DNA of 64,000 nucleotides from Astragalus membranaceus (lineage: Eukaryota > Streptophyta > Magnoliopsida > Fabales > Fabaceae), in NCBI GenBank assembly GCA_039519185.1, contig CM076847.1:67841521-67905520 (forward strand), read 5' to 3'. Below the pieces are notes generated by a model that was not told the origin of the DNA, did no database searches, and worked only from the letters and a program-made list of their open reading frames with translations. Of this stretch, positions 46,104 through 57,991 are shown in pieces. Position numbers and translations under genes: made by a program. The stretch's first letter is position 1. Each line of letters starts with the position of its first letter.

Positions 46104-49100
46104 TCAAGAGAACAAATACGGATACCGAGTCCGCATATCGTCCTCCAACTCCCAAGTAGCTTCCTCGGCGGAAAAACCATTCCATACCACCTTGACAATG
46201 GGAATTGACTTTGTCCGTAGCGTCCTCTCGCCTCGTTCCATGATGTAATTCGGATTAGGTTGGAAGGACAAGTCCGGTCGAAGATCAATCGTTTCAAAAT
46301 CTAACGGTTGGCTTGGATCGGGAATGTACTTCCGCAACTGAGACACATGGAATACATCATGCAGATTTGACAATGGTGGAGGCAAAGCAATACGGTATGC
46401 AAGAGGCCCTATTCGCTCGATAATCTGGAAAGGTCCAATATACCGAGGACTGAGTTTCTTCACCCGTAATGCCCTACCTGTGCCAATTGTTGGTGATAAT
46501 CTCAAAAACACATGATCGCCCGACTCAAATTCCAACGGCCTTCTTCTTTTATCAGCATAGCTCTTTTGCCTACTTTGAGCGGCTTTCATTCTTTCCCTGA
46601 TCTGGCGGATCTTTTCAGTAGTGTCTTGAATCACCTCGGGTCCTAACAATCGGTTCTCTCCTACTTCCCACCAACACAATGGAGTCCTGCATTTCCTACC
46701 ATACAAGGCTTCAAAAGGCGCCATCCCGATACTGGAATGATAACTGTTGTTGTAAGAGAATTCTACCAATGGAAGATGATCCTCCCATTTCTTCCCGTTA
46801 TCAAGTACCGAAGCCCGAAGCATATCCTCTAATGTCTGGATAGTCCTCTCGGTCTGCCCATCAGTCTGCGGGTGATATGCGGTACTAAGAAGTACTTTAG
46901 TTCCCAATGCTTCATTCAGAGCTTTCCAAAATCGAGAAGTGAATTTCGGATCTCGATCCAACACTATACTGGTAGGAACCCCATGTAACCTTACTATGTT
47001 CTTCAAATACACCTCAGCTAACTTGGATACTTTACTGCTAGAACGAACTGGAATAAAATGAGCTGATTTGGTTAACCGATCCACAACTACCCAAATGGAG
47101 TCGTTACCGGCTTGAGACCTTGGCAACGCCATTACAAAATCCATAGAAATGTCTTCCCATTTCCACACTGGTACGTCTAGTGACCGTAGCAGACCAGCAG
47201 GTTTCTGATGTTCTATCTTAACTTTTTGACAAGTTAAGCATTGTGATACGAATTCAGCAATTTCTAACTTCATTCCCGGCCACCAATACATCTGTTTCAA
47301 ATCTCTATACATCTTGGTGGATCCAGGATGTACAGAAAATAAACTCCGATGTGCTTCCTCTAGCACTTGCTTTTTAATACTCTCATCGTCAGGCACACAG
47401 ATCCTACCGTTGAAACAAATAACCCCATCACTATCCTTGGTAAAATCTGGCAACACTTTCTGTGATTGTAGTTTCACATCAACTTCCTGTGCTAAGCGAA
47501 TAGAATCCCTTATGGAACTAGAGATCCTCATGTGGCTCAACACCAACCGGTTCCTTTTTGGCTTTGAATCCAAATTTAAGTCCCGGAAAGACTCCAACAA
47601 TTCCATTTCATGCATCATTAATCCTGCTATATGAATGGATTTCCTACTTAGTGCATCGGCTACAACATTAGCTTTTCCCGGATGATACTTCAGTTCGAAG
47701 TCATAATCCTTCAGAAACTCCACCCATCTTCTCTGCCTGTTATTCAACTCCTTCTGGTCAAACAGATATTTCAAGCTTTTATGATCACTAAAGACTTCGA
47801 AACGAGACCCATACAGGTAATGTCTCCAAATCTTCAGTGCGTACACAATAGCTGCCAACTCCAAATCATGAGTCGGATAATTCTCTTCATGAGTCTTCAA
47901 CTGTCTGGAGGCATAAGCTACAACTTGTTGGTTCTGCATGAGAACACACCCCAAACCCTTCCCAGAAGCATCGCTGTAAATTTGAAAATCCAAAGACGGA
48001 TCTGGAAGAATTAGGATTGGAGCAGAAGTCAACCTAACCTTCAACTCTTGAAAACATTCCTCACAATCGGCATTCCATATAAACGGTTGGGCCTTGCGAG
48101 TCAACCGAGTAAGTGGAAGAACCAATTGTGAAAAACCTTGGATAAACCTCCTATAGTAACCAGCTAGACCCAAGAAACTTCTTATTTCTGTAACAGATGT
48201 TGGCCTTTCCCAGTTCAATACCGCTTCCACTTTACTGGGATCCACAGCAACTCCCAACTGGGAAATCACGTGTCCCAAAAACTTTACTTCCGGCATCCAG
48301 AAGTCACACTTCGACGGCTTGGCATACAATTTCTTTTCTCGGAGTACGTTCAGAACAATGCGGAGATGTTGAACATGGTCCTCAATGGTCTTAGAGTACA
48401 CCAAGATATCATCAATAAAAACTACTACAAACTGATCGAGATAAGTATGGAATACTCGGTTCATGTAATCCATGAATACCGCTGGAGCATTAGTCAAACC
48501 GAAGGGCATTACTACGAACTCGTAATGTCCATACCGCATACGGAAAGCTGTCTTCGGAATATCTAAGGCTCGTACCTTTATTTGATGATAGCCCGACCTT
48601 AGATCAATTTTTGAAAATACCACGGCACCCCGAAGTTGGTCGAGCAAATCGTCTATCCTTGGCAATGGATACTTATTCTTAATCGTCACTTTGTTGAGTT
48701 GTCGATAATCTATGCACAATCTCATGCTACCATCCTTCTTTTTGACTAGCAACACCGGAGCACCCCATGGAGAAGCACTCGGTCGGATAAACCTTTTCGA
48801 TATTAATTCCTCAAGTTGAGACTTCAGTTCCTTTAACTCTAAAGGAGACATTCTATAAGGAGCAATAGAGATTGATCCTGTACCAGGAATCAATTCTATT
48901 GAGAATTCTACCTCTCGGTCAGGAGGTAAGGATGAAACTTCTTCTGGAAAGACATCTAGAAATTCATTTACCACTTGCACAGATGACAAATCTAAACCCG
49001 TTTCAGTAGATGCAGACAACATAATAAGAATAGCTTCCGCACCTTGGAATAATGACTGGCTTGCTTCGGTGTAAGAGATCGTCGCTTCAGCATCTGCCTG

Positions 49101-50498
49101 TGTCAATCCTACGGACTCGGAGGCGAAGCTAATAGTTCGATCGGCACAGTTGATTGTTACATGATTTTCAGCCATCCAATTCATACCCAGAACGATGTCC
49201 ATGCTTCTCATAGGCAAGCAAATAAATTTCACAACAAACTGTCTGTCGCCTATGACAAGTAGGCAATTTTCACATAATGATTGGGTCTGGACACGACCCT
49301 TGGCAGCAGTTAAAATAGTTATCGGTTCGGATAGCTCAGACAATGCTAATCCCAACCGATCCACACATGCTTGTGAGATAAAACAGTGAGTTGCACCAGA
49401 ATCATATAAAATATTGACTGAATTATTAAAAAGAGATCCCGTACCCCTCAGAAGATTATCAGTAGGTGTGATGGTTCGAGCATCCAATGTGTTGATTCGT
49501 CCTTGCCTTGGCGCATTCGGTGCTCCTTGGAAAGTTTTCTTTGCTGGGCACTCATTTGCATAGTGACCTTCTTCATTACAAACATAGCACCTATTAGATT
49601 TGTGTTCGCAACTGCCGTGGTGATACCTTCCGCACTTAAAACAATTCCTAAACCTCATTTGGTCTGCCGTTTGCACCTGCTTTCCTTTATAATTACCACC
49701 CTTGCCTGAGTCATGTTTGGGACCCATCTGAGAACTAGATGGTCTAGTGTTCCTCTTGCTCTGATGGAATGCCTTTCTGCTTGCATACAACCTTGACAAA
49801 TCACTTTCGGCGATATAAGCTTGTTGTACCATGGCTCCATAGTTGGTCCTCGGAAAAGAACTAAGACTTTGAGCAATATCCTCTCTCAACCCATATTTGT
49901 ACCTGTCAGTTTTCCACTGGTCACTTGGGGCATATCCAGCTAAACCGAAGAATTGATACAACTCTTCAAATTTAGCCGTGTATTGGCCCACGGTCAAGCC
50001 TCCTTGTGTAAAAGTCAAAAACTCATTTTCCTTATCCAACCTCATAGCCGTGGGGAAGAATTGTTCTAAAAATGATGTTCGGAAATTGTCCCAAGTCGGG
50101 GGAGTTCCCATTGTCTCCATCATGGCCCTAGCATTTGTCCACCAGTTATTGGCCTCTCCCTTCAACATATGGGATGCCAACCTCAACTTGTCTTCATCGG
50201 TCACTTGCATTGTTACAAAGATCTTTTCAATGTCATCCAGCCAATGTTGTGCTCTCATGACATCCGGCCCACCTCTAAACTCGGAGGGTTTCATTTTCAG
50301 GAACTCTGTGAAAATTCTCCTTGGGTTCACTTGTGGCTCTGGAGCTTGATGCTGCTGAGCATTTTGCTGTAGGATTTGTTGCTGCTGATGCATAAGCATC
50401 ATGTCTTGCATCATTTTCTGCTGGTTCTCAATTACATTCTGCATCCACTCAAAATTTGGATCAACAGGAGGAGGAACGCCTCTACCTCTTCTGGCCAT
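46104..50498 (-). CDS. Tekay-B Gag-Pol polyprotein with chromodomain
   Basis: One open frame runs 50555-46104 (1483 codons). I place the start at the ATG at 50498 (MARRGRGVPPP), the usual Tekay gag start, giving 1464 residues; the extra 19 codons lie in the leader. Domains (numbered from 50555) are capsid/gag about 95-215 (AQHWLDDIEKIF; LTVGQYTAKFEELY) and nucleocapsid knuckles 305-338 (CFKCGRYHHGSC; CYVCNEEGHYANEC). Next are protease DSGATHCF about 385 and RT about 600-760 with LCIDYRQLNK and catalytic FIDD about 713-716. RNase H follows about 855-970 (IYSDASGKGLG). The integrase zinc module is about 1068-1112 and the DDE core has D1139 (SMDF), D1200 (VLDRD) and E1236 (QTERT). A chromodomain at 1445-1475 (VVWNGFSAEEATWELED) ends it. 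Chromodomains direct integration to particular chromatin. No stop or frameshift was found; it is likely functional. Confidence 0.95.
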   Translation of the reverse strand: MARRGRGVPPPVDPNFEWMQNVIENQQKMMQDMMLMHQQQQILQQNAQQHQAPEPQVNPRRIFTEFLKMKPSEFRGGPDVMRAQHWLDDIEKIFVTMQVTDEDKLRLASHMLKGEANNWWTNARAMMETMGTPPTWDNFRTSFLEQFFPTAMRLDKENEFLTFTQGGLTVGQYTAKFEELYQFFGLAGYAPSDQWKTDRYKYGLREDIAQSLSSFPRTNYGAMVQQAYIAESDLSRLYASRKAFHQSKRNTRPSSSQMGPKHDSGKGGNYKGKQVQTADQMRFRNCFKCGRYHHGSCEHKSNRCYVCNEEGHYANECPAKKTFQGAPNAPRQGRINTLDARTITPTDNLLRGTGSLFNNSVNILYDSGATHCFISQACVDRLGLALSELSEPITILTAAKGRVQTQSLCENCLLVIGDRQFVVKFICLPMRSMDIVLGMNWMAENHVTINCADRTISFASESVGLTQADAEATISYTEASQSLFQGAEAILIMLSASTETGLDLSSVQVVNEFLDVFPEEVSSLPPDREVEFSIELIPGTGSISIAPYRMSPLELKELKSQLEELISKRFIRPSASPWGAPVLLVKKKDGSMRLCIDYRQLNKVTIKNKYPLPRIDDLLDQLRGAVVFSKIDLRSGYHQIKVRALDIPKTAFRMRYGHYEFVVMPFGLTNAPAVFMDYMNRVFHTYLDQFVVVFIDDILVYSKTIEDHVQHLRIVLNVLREKKLYAKPSKCDFWMPEVKFLGHVISQLGVAVDPSKVEAVLNWERPTSVTEIRSFLGLAGYYRRFIQGFSQLVLPLTRLTRKAQPFIWNADCEECFQELKVRLTSAPILILPDPSLDFQIYSDASGKGLGCVLMQNQQVVAYASRQLKTHEENYPTHDLELAAIVYALKIWRHYLYGSRFEVFSDHKSLKYLFDQKELNNRQRRWVEFLKDYDFELKYHPGKANVVADALSRKSIHIAGLMMHEMELLESFRDLNLDSKPKRNRLVLSHMRISSSIRDSIRLAQEVDVKLQSQKVLPDFTKDSDGVICFNGRICVPDDESIKKQVLEEAHRSLFSVHPGSTKMYRDLKQMYWWPGMKLEIAEFVSQCLTCQKVKIEHQKPAGLLRSLDVPVWKWEDISMDFVMALPRSQAGNDSIWVVVDRLTKSAHFIPVRSSSKVSKLAEVYLKNIVRLHGVPTSIVLDRDPKFTSRFWKALNEALGTKVLLSTAYHPQTDGQTERTIQTLEDMLRASVLDNGKKWEDHLPLVEFSYNNSYHSSIGMAPFEALYGRKCRTPLCWWEVGENRLLGPEVIQDTTEKIRQIRERMKAAQSRQKSYADKRRRPLEFESGDHVFLRLSPTIGTGRALRVKKLSPRYIGPFQIIERIGPLAYRIALPPPLSNLHDVFHVSQLRKYIPDPSQPLDFETIDLRPDLSFQPNPNYIMERGERTLRTKSIPIVKVVWNGFSAEEATWELEDDMRTRYPYLFS

Positions 50499-50618
50499 GA
50501 TTCTGCGAAATATGCACAAAGTATTAAGTTGATCAAGCTCAATGTCTAATAGCATACTAAGAAAATCACGACTGGAAAAAGCAAAGACCCTATAAGCTAA
50601 GTCCGACTAGGTCGAACC

Positions 50619-50630
50619 GCTCTGATACCA
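50619..50630 (-). promoter_or_regulatory. Tekay-B primer-binding site (tRNA-iMet)
   Basis: Minus-strand TGGTATCAGAGC lies two bases inside the 5' LTR end, identical to the Tekay-A site. Confidence 0.93.
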
Positions 50631-50632
50631 AC

Positions 50633-52743
50633 TGTAACACCCTGGTATTTTTATTTGTTAAAAACACCCAAGTGCACATTAAACATACATCAGAGATATT
50701 ATTTCCTGTTCAGACACTGAATACCATTATAAATTTTTCGCTGAATTAAACAAAACAGTCTTATATACAAACAAGACCATAACCTGTCAGCAACTGTGGT
50801 AGTCAGAGTCATACAAGAAAGCGGAATGAAAGATAACATAAAGCTAATGCCATAGCATTGCGATACACAGACAACAGAAGGAAAATAAACTTAAACGTAG
50901 AACTAAGTCATCATCCATCACTCGGGGCCACCTACTCGTGCCTCTGAGGTTTCTTCTGTCCCTGTTTATCTGTAAAACAACAACATTTAAACAGTGAGAT
51001 ACAATCTCAGTGAGTTCTACCGAGACCCCTACTAACACTCTCGGTTCATTTATTAGTTCTTTTATAACATAACACGACACCGACTGCAAAACGCTGCTAC
51101 TCCCGGTATGTCGTAAAATAAATAAAGTGCGGCACCGACTGCAAAACCATGCTAATCCCGGTGTATCGCGCAACACAACAAGTACGGCACCGACTGCAAA
51201 ACCATGCTAATCCCGGTGTATCGCACAATAATCTTTAACATAACACCGACTGCGGAACATCGCTAATCCCGGTGAACCCCCCTACCAATAGTACATTCTC
51301 CCATTGGCATGGAGCCTAGGGAAGGGGATCATGACTGCCCCGCCTAGTATGTTACACATGGGTCGTCACCCAACTCGATATACTATATACGTATATCTAC
51401 AACACTATGAACATTTAGTTCATTAAATTTTACTTTACCACATAGGACTCATAGTCCATTTGTTATCAATAAAACGTATCCGCACACGTGTACTATTATT
51501 CGGTTTTTCGAAACGGTTTAAACATCAAAAAGCGTTTTATAAAACCCTTTGTAACACACCCAAAATCATGGCGTCATAAGCCTAATATCATTATATAAGA
51601 GTTAGGAAAGGATTAGGAGAGGATTGGGATCAAAACGGAATTATTTTGGACAACTTGAAAATTTTGGACAGAACTGGGCGCACGGGTCGTGCCCCTGGAC
51701 GCACGGGTCGTGCGCCCCCTGTTTGACATTTTTGCACACTGAACCCGAACCAGGCGCACGGGTCGTGTGCCTGAGACGCACGGGTCGTGCGCGTTTGACA
51801 GCATTGCCAAAATGCCCTGTTTTGTGAAATTTTGCTTTCCGATCGATCCGAAACTCGCCCCGATTGATTCCTAACTCAAAAACAGATAATACCAGACAAT
51901 ATACCAGTCCAATCAACATCAAACAATCAAGCAATTCAATCAAAAACTCAACGATTACGAATTTCGTTAAAACGCAATATATTTCAAAATAACGTTTTCG
52001 ACTCAAAATCTTTCGAAAACAAATCACACAATTCATTTCAAAATGGAATAAACCTAAACGTGAGTAAAACTCACCCTTGAAGCGAGAGTCGTTGCCGAGC
52101 CGAAATCACCGATATGTCAAAATCACCGAATCGCTCCTAACTTCGTTCCGAGCTTCCAATCGCGTTCAATCCGCTCCTAGCTTCGTTCCTAAGCATGATT
52201 CAATCATCAATTTGATCACACAACCCACGATTTCGCCAAATCACCTCCAAAACCTCCCCAAATTCGTAGGCCATAAAATAGGGGAAAAATTGAGGGAAAG
52301 CTTACCAAGTTATAGGGTTTTGTAGAGGGAAGTAAGGGGATGATGGTGATGAAATTTGAGAGGGTGGGCTTCACACTTCTTCTTCCTTTCTCTTCTTCTT
52401 TCCTCTTCTTCTTTCTCTTCCTTTCTTCTCTTTTCTTCTCCTTTTCCTCTTCTGCGCGTATCTCTTCTTTCTTTCTTTTCTTTCATTCTTTTATTTTCTT
52501 TAATCACACACACACACAACACATATTTAATTATTAAATAGGTGGTAGCGTGGTCCAATTACCGTATTGATCTTTATCCCTTATTTCGATTCCAAAACTT
52601 CATTGACCCGTATTATCCAGTTAACGACTTAATGTTATCCAGTAAATAATTTTAGTACTTACTAAATTTACCAGTCAGGTACTAAATTACTCCCATTGGG
52701 TTAACATCCAAACAATTCGCCTAATTATTTTGAGGATGTTACA
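50633..52743 (-). repeat. Tekay-B 5' LTR
   Basis: 2111 bp, the same as 43943-46053 at an offset of 6690 bases in all stretches compared. It includes the palindromes (51680-51790) and the spaced repeat (51078-51274). Confidence 0.95.
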
Positions 52744-54545
52744 AAAAACCTTTCTCCGGATTTCCTATAAAGAAAGAAGGAGAAGCCAACGGCATAACAG
52801 AACTCGGAAAAGCCTCTTACCCAATCCCCCTCAAACTGTCTACTTCCCAACACAAACACTACCTACCACACCTACCCAAAACAACCAAGGCTATAGACTA
52901 CAAAACTACCCAGACAGAAAGCCCGTCTAGTTTGACCCAATCCCTATGTCATACTCTGGCCTATTTCACCACTTGATCAGCCATAACTTAATCACTCCCC
53001 GCCCAATGAGACAGGTTTAACCCCCTTTTCCCAGAGGTTATGACTCAAGCGTCACATGCGAATTCCATTCAGGGTCAGCTGGCCATTCAATAGAAAATTG
53101 CAAGGCGTTGAAGTATGTGGTCTAGGAATTGATCGCCTCCAAGTGGTTGAGTTTTAAGGAAGATGGTCCGAATGTGGCTACTAACCCTATGCCAGGTCAT
53201 GTGATGCCCCCCGTCAATGCAATTAATGATTTTGAGCATTCCTAATTAGGAAAGTGGAAGACATCCACACACCTCTGGAAGTGATTCGCGTTGAGCTGTG
53301 TCACTTTGGGGTCATTGAGAAAGAATGCACCGGAAAGGGCCTCACACTGTGTTGGAAAGTGTGAGGCGTTCAAACAAGCTCTTTAAGACTTGTTAGACCG
53401 GCATATAATACAGGTGGGTTCCCTAAAGAAAGAAGGGAACGTATCAACTATCCAGTCGAGCAGTAACAAGAATATGGATACCCGAAGGCCGCTGGAGATT
53501 CGCTACGATAAATACTCAAAGATGGCCCTTGCTAGGCCCAAGGCAATAACAATTCAGGTGCCGACCCCTTTTCCCTTTAAAGGTGTCAATGCAGTCCCAT
53601 GGAATTACGATCTGAAGGTTCAGAGCAATCCTGATGTCACTAACATATTAGGAAATAGTGGGATGACTCGGAGCGGGCGCATCTATACTCCTGAGATACT
53701 TGGTGTTGGAAAATCAAATGAAGAAGAAAAGATCGACAAAAGGAAAAACATAGAGGAAAAGCCCGCTGATAAGAACATGGGCAAAAAAGGCACTATTTGA
53801 ACAAGAAGCTTGTGAATTTCTTAAACTTATGAGACAGAGTGAGTATAAGGTGGTTGATCAGCTGAACCAAACCCCTGCTAAGATATCTCTGTTGTCATTA
53901 TTGCTCAGTTCTGAAGCCCATCGTGCATCATTGATGAAGGTACTGAATGAAGCTCATGTCACTCACGACATCACAGTTGGCCAGTTTGATGGGATTGTGG
54001 GAAATCTTGTTGCCAGTAATTACCTCACATTCACTGATGATGAGATTCCAATCGAAGGGAGAGGGCACAACAAGGCGTTGCACATCGCCATACAGTGTGG
54101 AGAGTACGTACTCACTTGCTCGAGTACTCATCGACAATGGATCGTCCTTGAATGTGTTGCCCAGATCAACCATGGAAAAATTAGATGTGGATGGTTCATA
54201 CATGAGACCCGGCTCTACATTAGTCAGGGCCTTCGACGGATCAAAGTGGGAGGTCATCGAAGAAATGGAGTTACCTGTACAGGTTGGTCCGGAAGTCTTC
54301 GTTGTGGTCTTCTAGGTAATGGACATTACTCCATCCTATAGTTGTCTTTTGGGAAGGCCATGAATCCATTCTGCCGGGGCTGTCCCCTCCTCTTTACACC
54401 AGAAGCTCAAATTCATAGTAAACAACAAGTTGGTGGTTGTTTTCGGGGAAGAAGATATGCTAGTAAACAGGTCATCTTACACCCGCTACATCGATGCTGC
54501 TGAGGAATCTTTTGAGACTGCCTTTCAAGCACTAGAAATTGCAAA
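52744..54545 (+). pseudogene. Ogre/Tat-type gag C-terminus and protease
   Basis: It resumes the split gag (PFSGFPIKKEGEANGI). Frame changes and stops follow, but landmarks are in order: the zinc-binding-like CEFHSGSAGHSIENCKALKY (about 53060), LSFKEDGPNVATNPMPGHVM (53150) and SGMTRSGRIYTPEILG (about 53660). Then come SEYKVVDQLNQTPAKISLLS (53832) and THDITVGQFDGIVGNLVASN (53962). The protease active site VLIDNGSSLNVLP (about 54124) has Asn where related elements have Thr in D-T-G-S. The sequence LVRAFDGSKWEVIEEMELPV follows, and it ends near YTRYIDAAEESFETAFQALE (54540) at the Athila-D LTR. It is clearly inactive. Confidence 0.85.
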
Positions 54546-56150
54546 TGTGATAACTCTATTTTATATAGAGTTATTCATACAATTAAGCTTGAGTTATTGC
54601 TTATTTTCAAGAACATTTATATATATTTATAGCTTATTTATCAAGGAATAACAGTCTAAATATTCAAATGGATAAAGGGCAATGATCTAGGCAAAATGCA
54701 CAAATCTTGTTAGGTTTGATGTTTTTGTTCAGTGCAGCTACTGCAGGAGTGGAAACACTAGGAGTGGAAACACTGCCAACACCTGCTAAATTCTGCAGTT
54801 TATACCAAAACATCCAAAGACCATTTCAATGCTTCCACACTTGATTTGTGACGTCATGCCTGGTCACCTAGAGCTGAGCCACTTGCAGAAGTCGGCGATA
54901 CACATAAAAATCAAGTTTCAAGACTCAACTTATCTAAAAGACATGTGGCACTTCTCCAATGGACCTCATCTTTTGTTATGCATGCAAGCGACCACCTATG
55001 CAGCTTGCTTGATTGGTTGTCTACAACTAACCATGTTTGGTCCCCTCAGCTGATCTTTCGCGCCAAAGGAAACCCCTTGCAAGAGGAAAGCTTTCAAGCC
55101 TATAAATAGAAGCCATATCTTCACTTATCCATAATCAATTTTTTTCCTTCACATCTTTAAATCCTTCATCTTTCATTTGCTTAGTTTAGGTTTAGTTTAT
55201 TTTCATTTCAAGTTTCTAAGGAGAGGAAGGTGAGGAAGTGCTTGACAACCATTCCCTTCACTTCTACTTTGAGGAAATTCGTGTAAGAAATCTTTATTGT
55301 ACTTCAACTTGGGAACTTAATGCAAAAGATCTTCTATTCAAGTAATCTCTACTCTTTTAAGTTCTTTTGCTTTATTATTCATTTACTTATGTTCCTTGCA
55401 TATTCTTTGCTTTATAACATGAGTAACATGAGCTAAATTCTCTTAAGTTGAGATGTTCTAACCTTGTAATGAACTTCTAAATATGTTATTATGGTTTATG
55501 TAGTGTAAACACTTTAAACTCTTGCATAATACTTCTTTCAACTTATTCTGGAATTGATCACTTTAGAATAGGTAAAACTTGTAGCAGCAGACATGGGCTA
55601 CATTTATGAACTCAAGAGTTAATAGGGACAAGTATTTAATAAAGGAAACTTTGTTAAATACATCCTAAAACCTAGACATAGGATAGCATAGTCCTTAGGA
55701 TAATAAAATTACAAGAGTGAACCTATTTAGCAACTTGGATCATTGTTAGGAGGCAAGGGAGGAATTGACAAACCTTTCTTTACTGTAAAAAACAAAGATC
55801 ATAAGAGCTTGTAATGAAACTCTAAAGAGAAGTGCTGAAAGGCACAAACTGATGCACCTACATCCAGTGTTCCCACACTACATACTCCATTAAAACACTT
55901 AGAAGTAAAGTACTTGGTGAAAACATCTCAACTACTTTTTCCACTGATTTCTCACACATTTTATTGCTTATTACTATTTTTACTTACTTTGAAAACTCCA
56001 AACCAAAAATACTGAATAGTGTAGACACACTAAGTGTACACTTTGAACTACAAAAATTTACAATACATAATCCCTGTGGGTTCGACCTTTCTTATCACTT
56101 TATTACTTGTGTGACTATGTATACTTGCATATATTAAAATAACCACACCA
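54546..56150 (+). repeat. Athila-D 5' LTR
   Basis: About 1605 bp, from TGTGATAACTC to CCACACCA directly before the PBS. It has TATAAATA at 55101-55108, a tandem GGAGTGGAAACACT pair at about 54750-54777, and AATCCCTGTGGGTTCGACC at 56070-56088. The left flank is Ogre protease. The 3' LTR is not in the window. Confidence 0.85.
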
Positions 56151-56155
56151 AGTTT

Positions 56156-56174
56156 TAGGCGCCGTTGCCGGGGA
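56156..56174 (+). promoter_or_regulatory. Athila-D primer-binding site
   Basis: TAGGCGCCGTTGCCGGGGA differs at one base from the tRNA-Asp complement and follows the LTR by five bases. Confidence 0.85.
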
Positions 56175-56277
56175 TTATAGTAAAATTTTGTTGTTTAGAT
56201 TGTTAATTTAGTGTTTTATTAGTACTACTGGTATTCTGTTTTCTGTGCAGAAACACTTAGTGCAGAAACACTAGTTT

Positions 56278-57991
56278 ATGCCCAGAGATAGACCACCAGA
56301 ATTTGATTGTGATCCAGAAATTGAGAGAAGATTTAGGAGATTGCTAAGACAACAAAGACAAAGACAACAAGACTGCAGAACAATGTCTCACGACAGTGAA
56401 AATGCCTCAGTAAGAGGAGGACCTAATTCACATCAACAACCTGAAGGTGGACCAGATCACAGACAACAATTCATTCAAATGGGACCAATAGGTATGATTA
56501 ATGATAGAGATAGACCTATGAGAGACTATGCTCAATATGACCAGCAGCACATACAAACTAGTATTGCTAGACCTCAAATTGATGCTGTTCATTTTGAATT
56601 TAAACCTATGATGTTTCAAATGTTGCAAACAATTGGTCAATTTGGTGGATCTCCACATGAAGATCCCCATGAGCATTTAAAGTAATTCATAGAAGTTTGT
56701 AGTAACTTTATCATTCCTGGTATTAGTGAGGATGCATTTAGGCTTAAGTTATTTCCATACTCTTTGAAAGATAGGGCTAAATCATGGCTAAATTCTATGG
56801 AGCCCAATTCTATTCATACATGGAATGAATTAGCTGAAAAATTCTTAAGCAAATATTTTCCTCCTATTAAAAATGCTAGGATGAGACATGATATTACATC
56901 TTTTAGACAAAAAAAATTTGAATCATTGTTTGAAGCATGGGAAAGATGGAAAGAGCTTTTAAGAAAATGTCCACATCATGGTTTACCTGTCATTATACAA
57001 ATGGAAACTTTTTACAATGGTCTAGAACCACAAACCAGAGTGATGCTTGATGCATCAGCTGGTGGTGTTCTTTTGAATATGTCTTATAATGAAGCATGTG
57101 ATCTTATTGACAAAATTGCTACAAATGGTTCAAGTTGGCCTACTGAGAGGGTAAGTGCTCAAAAGAGAACCTCTGGAGTACATGAAATTAATGATATATC
57201 AGCCCTATCTGCTCAAGTAGCCACTTTAACCAATCTGATCAAACAGTGCACTAGTGCACCTACATCTAGTGTAGCAACACCTAAAGAAAACACTGCAGCA
57301 GCTATAGAACAAGCCCCTCCAGGAACTACAAGTTGTGTGTATTGTGGAGGAGGCCATCTATATGAAGAATGTCCTAGCAACCCTGTCTCTGTCAATTATG
57401 TAGGTTACAATAAAAATAACAACCCTTACTCTAATACCTACAATCCAGGATGGAAGAACCACCCAAATTTTAGGTGGAACAATTCTAATGCACCTGCACA
57501 AAGTGCACCTGCACCAAGTACTCCTCCTGGATTCCTACCTCAAAGCCAACAAAGATCAAACCCACCTGCCAGTGCCAATTCTCTAGAAGAATTGCTTAGA
57601 TCATTCATTAGTGAAACTAGAACTGCTAGGCAAGCTCATGATATATCAATTAAGAACCTAGAGAACCAAGTAGGGCAATTAGCAACTGCTTTGCAACAAA
57701 GACCAGCAGGTACTTTGCCATCAAACACAGAAGCTTCACCCTCACAAAGGCAAGGTAAGGAGCAGGTCAAAGCCATATCTTTGAGAAGTGGCAAGGATCT
57801 AACAGAACCATATGAGCTTGAAGGTACAGAGAAGGGAGAAAAAAATAAAAATGAAAAAAATTCTCAAGATGCAGAAACACCTGGTGTTCCTACATCTCCT
57901 ACTCCAAGGTTAGTACCAGAATACCCTCCTCCTCCTTTTCCTCAAAGGGTAATAGAAGTGGGTAATAGAAGTGGATCCAGCCAAAGTACGA
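56278..57991 (+). pseudogene. Athila-D gag, one nonsense codon, truncated by Athila-E
   Basis: The start MPRDRPPEFDCDPEIERRFR is followed by an Arg/Gln-rich N-terminus and the Athila capsid block: MMFQMLQTIGQFGG, LKLFPYSLKDRAKSWLNSME, WNELAEKFLSKYFPPIKNAR, LFEAWERWKELLRKCPHHGL and FYNGLEPQTRVMLDASAGG. A CCHC-like knuckle CVYCGGGHLYEEC follows, then the linker KEQVKAISLRSGKDL. A TAA at 56683-56685 stands where Athila-E has CAA (HLKQFLEV), so it is a C-to-T nonsense change. Frame and homology end at about 57990, where the Athila-E LTR is inserted before the protease. Confidence 0.9.

Larger units (their letters stand above)
43943..52743 (-). mobile_element. Tekay-B: intact Ty3/gypsy chromovirus (Tekay/Del type)
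   Basis: 8801 bp, minus strand. It has two 2111-bp LTRs with no visible difference, a tRNA-iMet PBS, a PPT, one uninterrupted gag-pol ORF with a C-terminal chromodomain, and a 5-bp target duplication. Everything needed for autonomous retrotransposition is present, and the insertion looks very recent. Confidence 0.95.
40950..54545 (+). mobile_element. Ogre/Tat-type Ty3/gypsy remnant, interrupted by Tekay-B
   Basis: On the plus strand the order is extra ORF1, gag, [Tekay-B insertion 43943-52743], gag C-terminus with zinc-binding motif, and protease. The sequence then ends at the LTR of Athila-D. The 5' LTR, PBS and ORF1 N-terminus are missing on the left; RT onward is outside or lost on the right. 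The order ORF1-gag-pro with ORF1 upstream is characteristic of Ogre-like elements. Confidence 0.8.
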
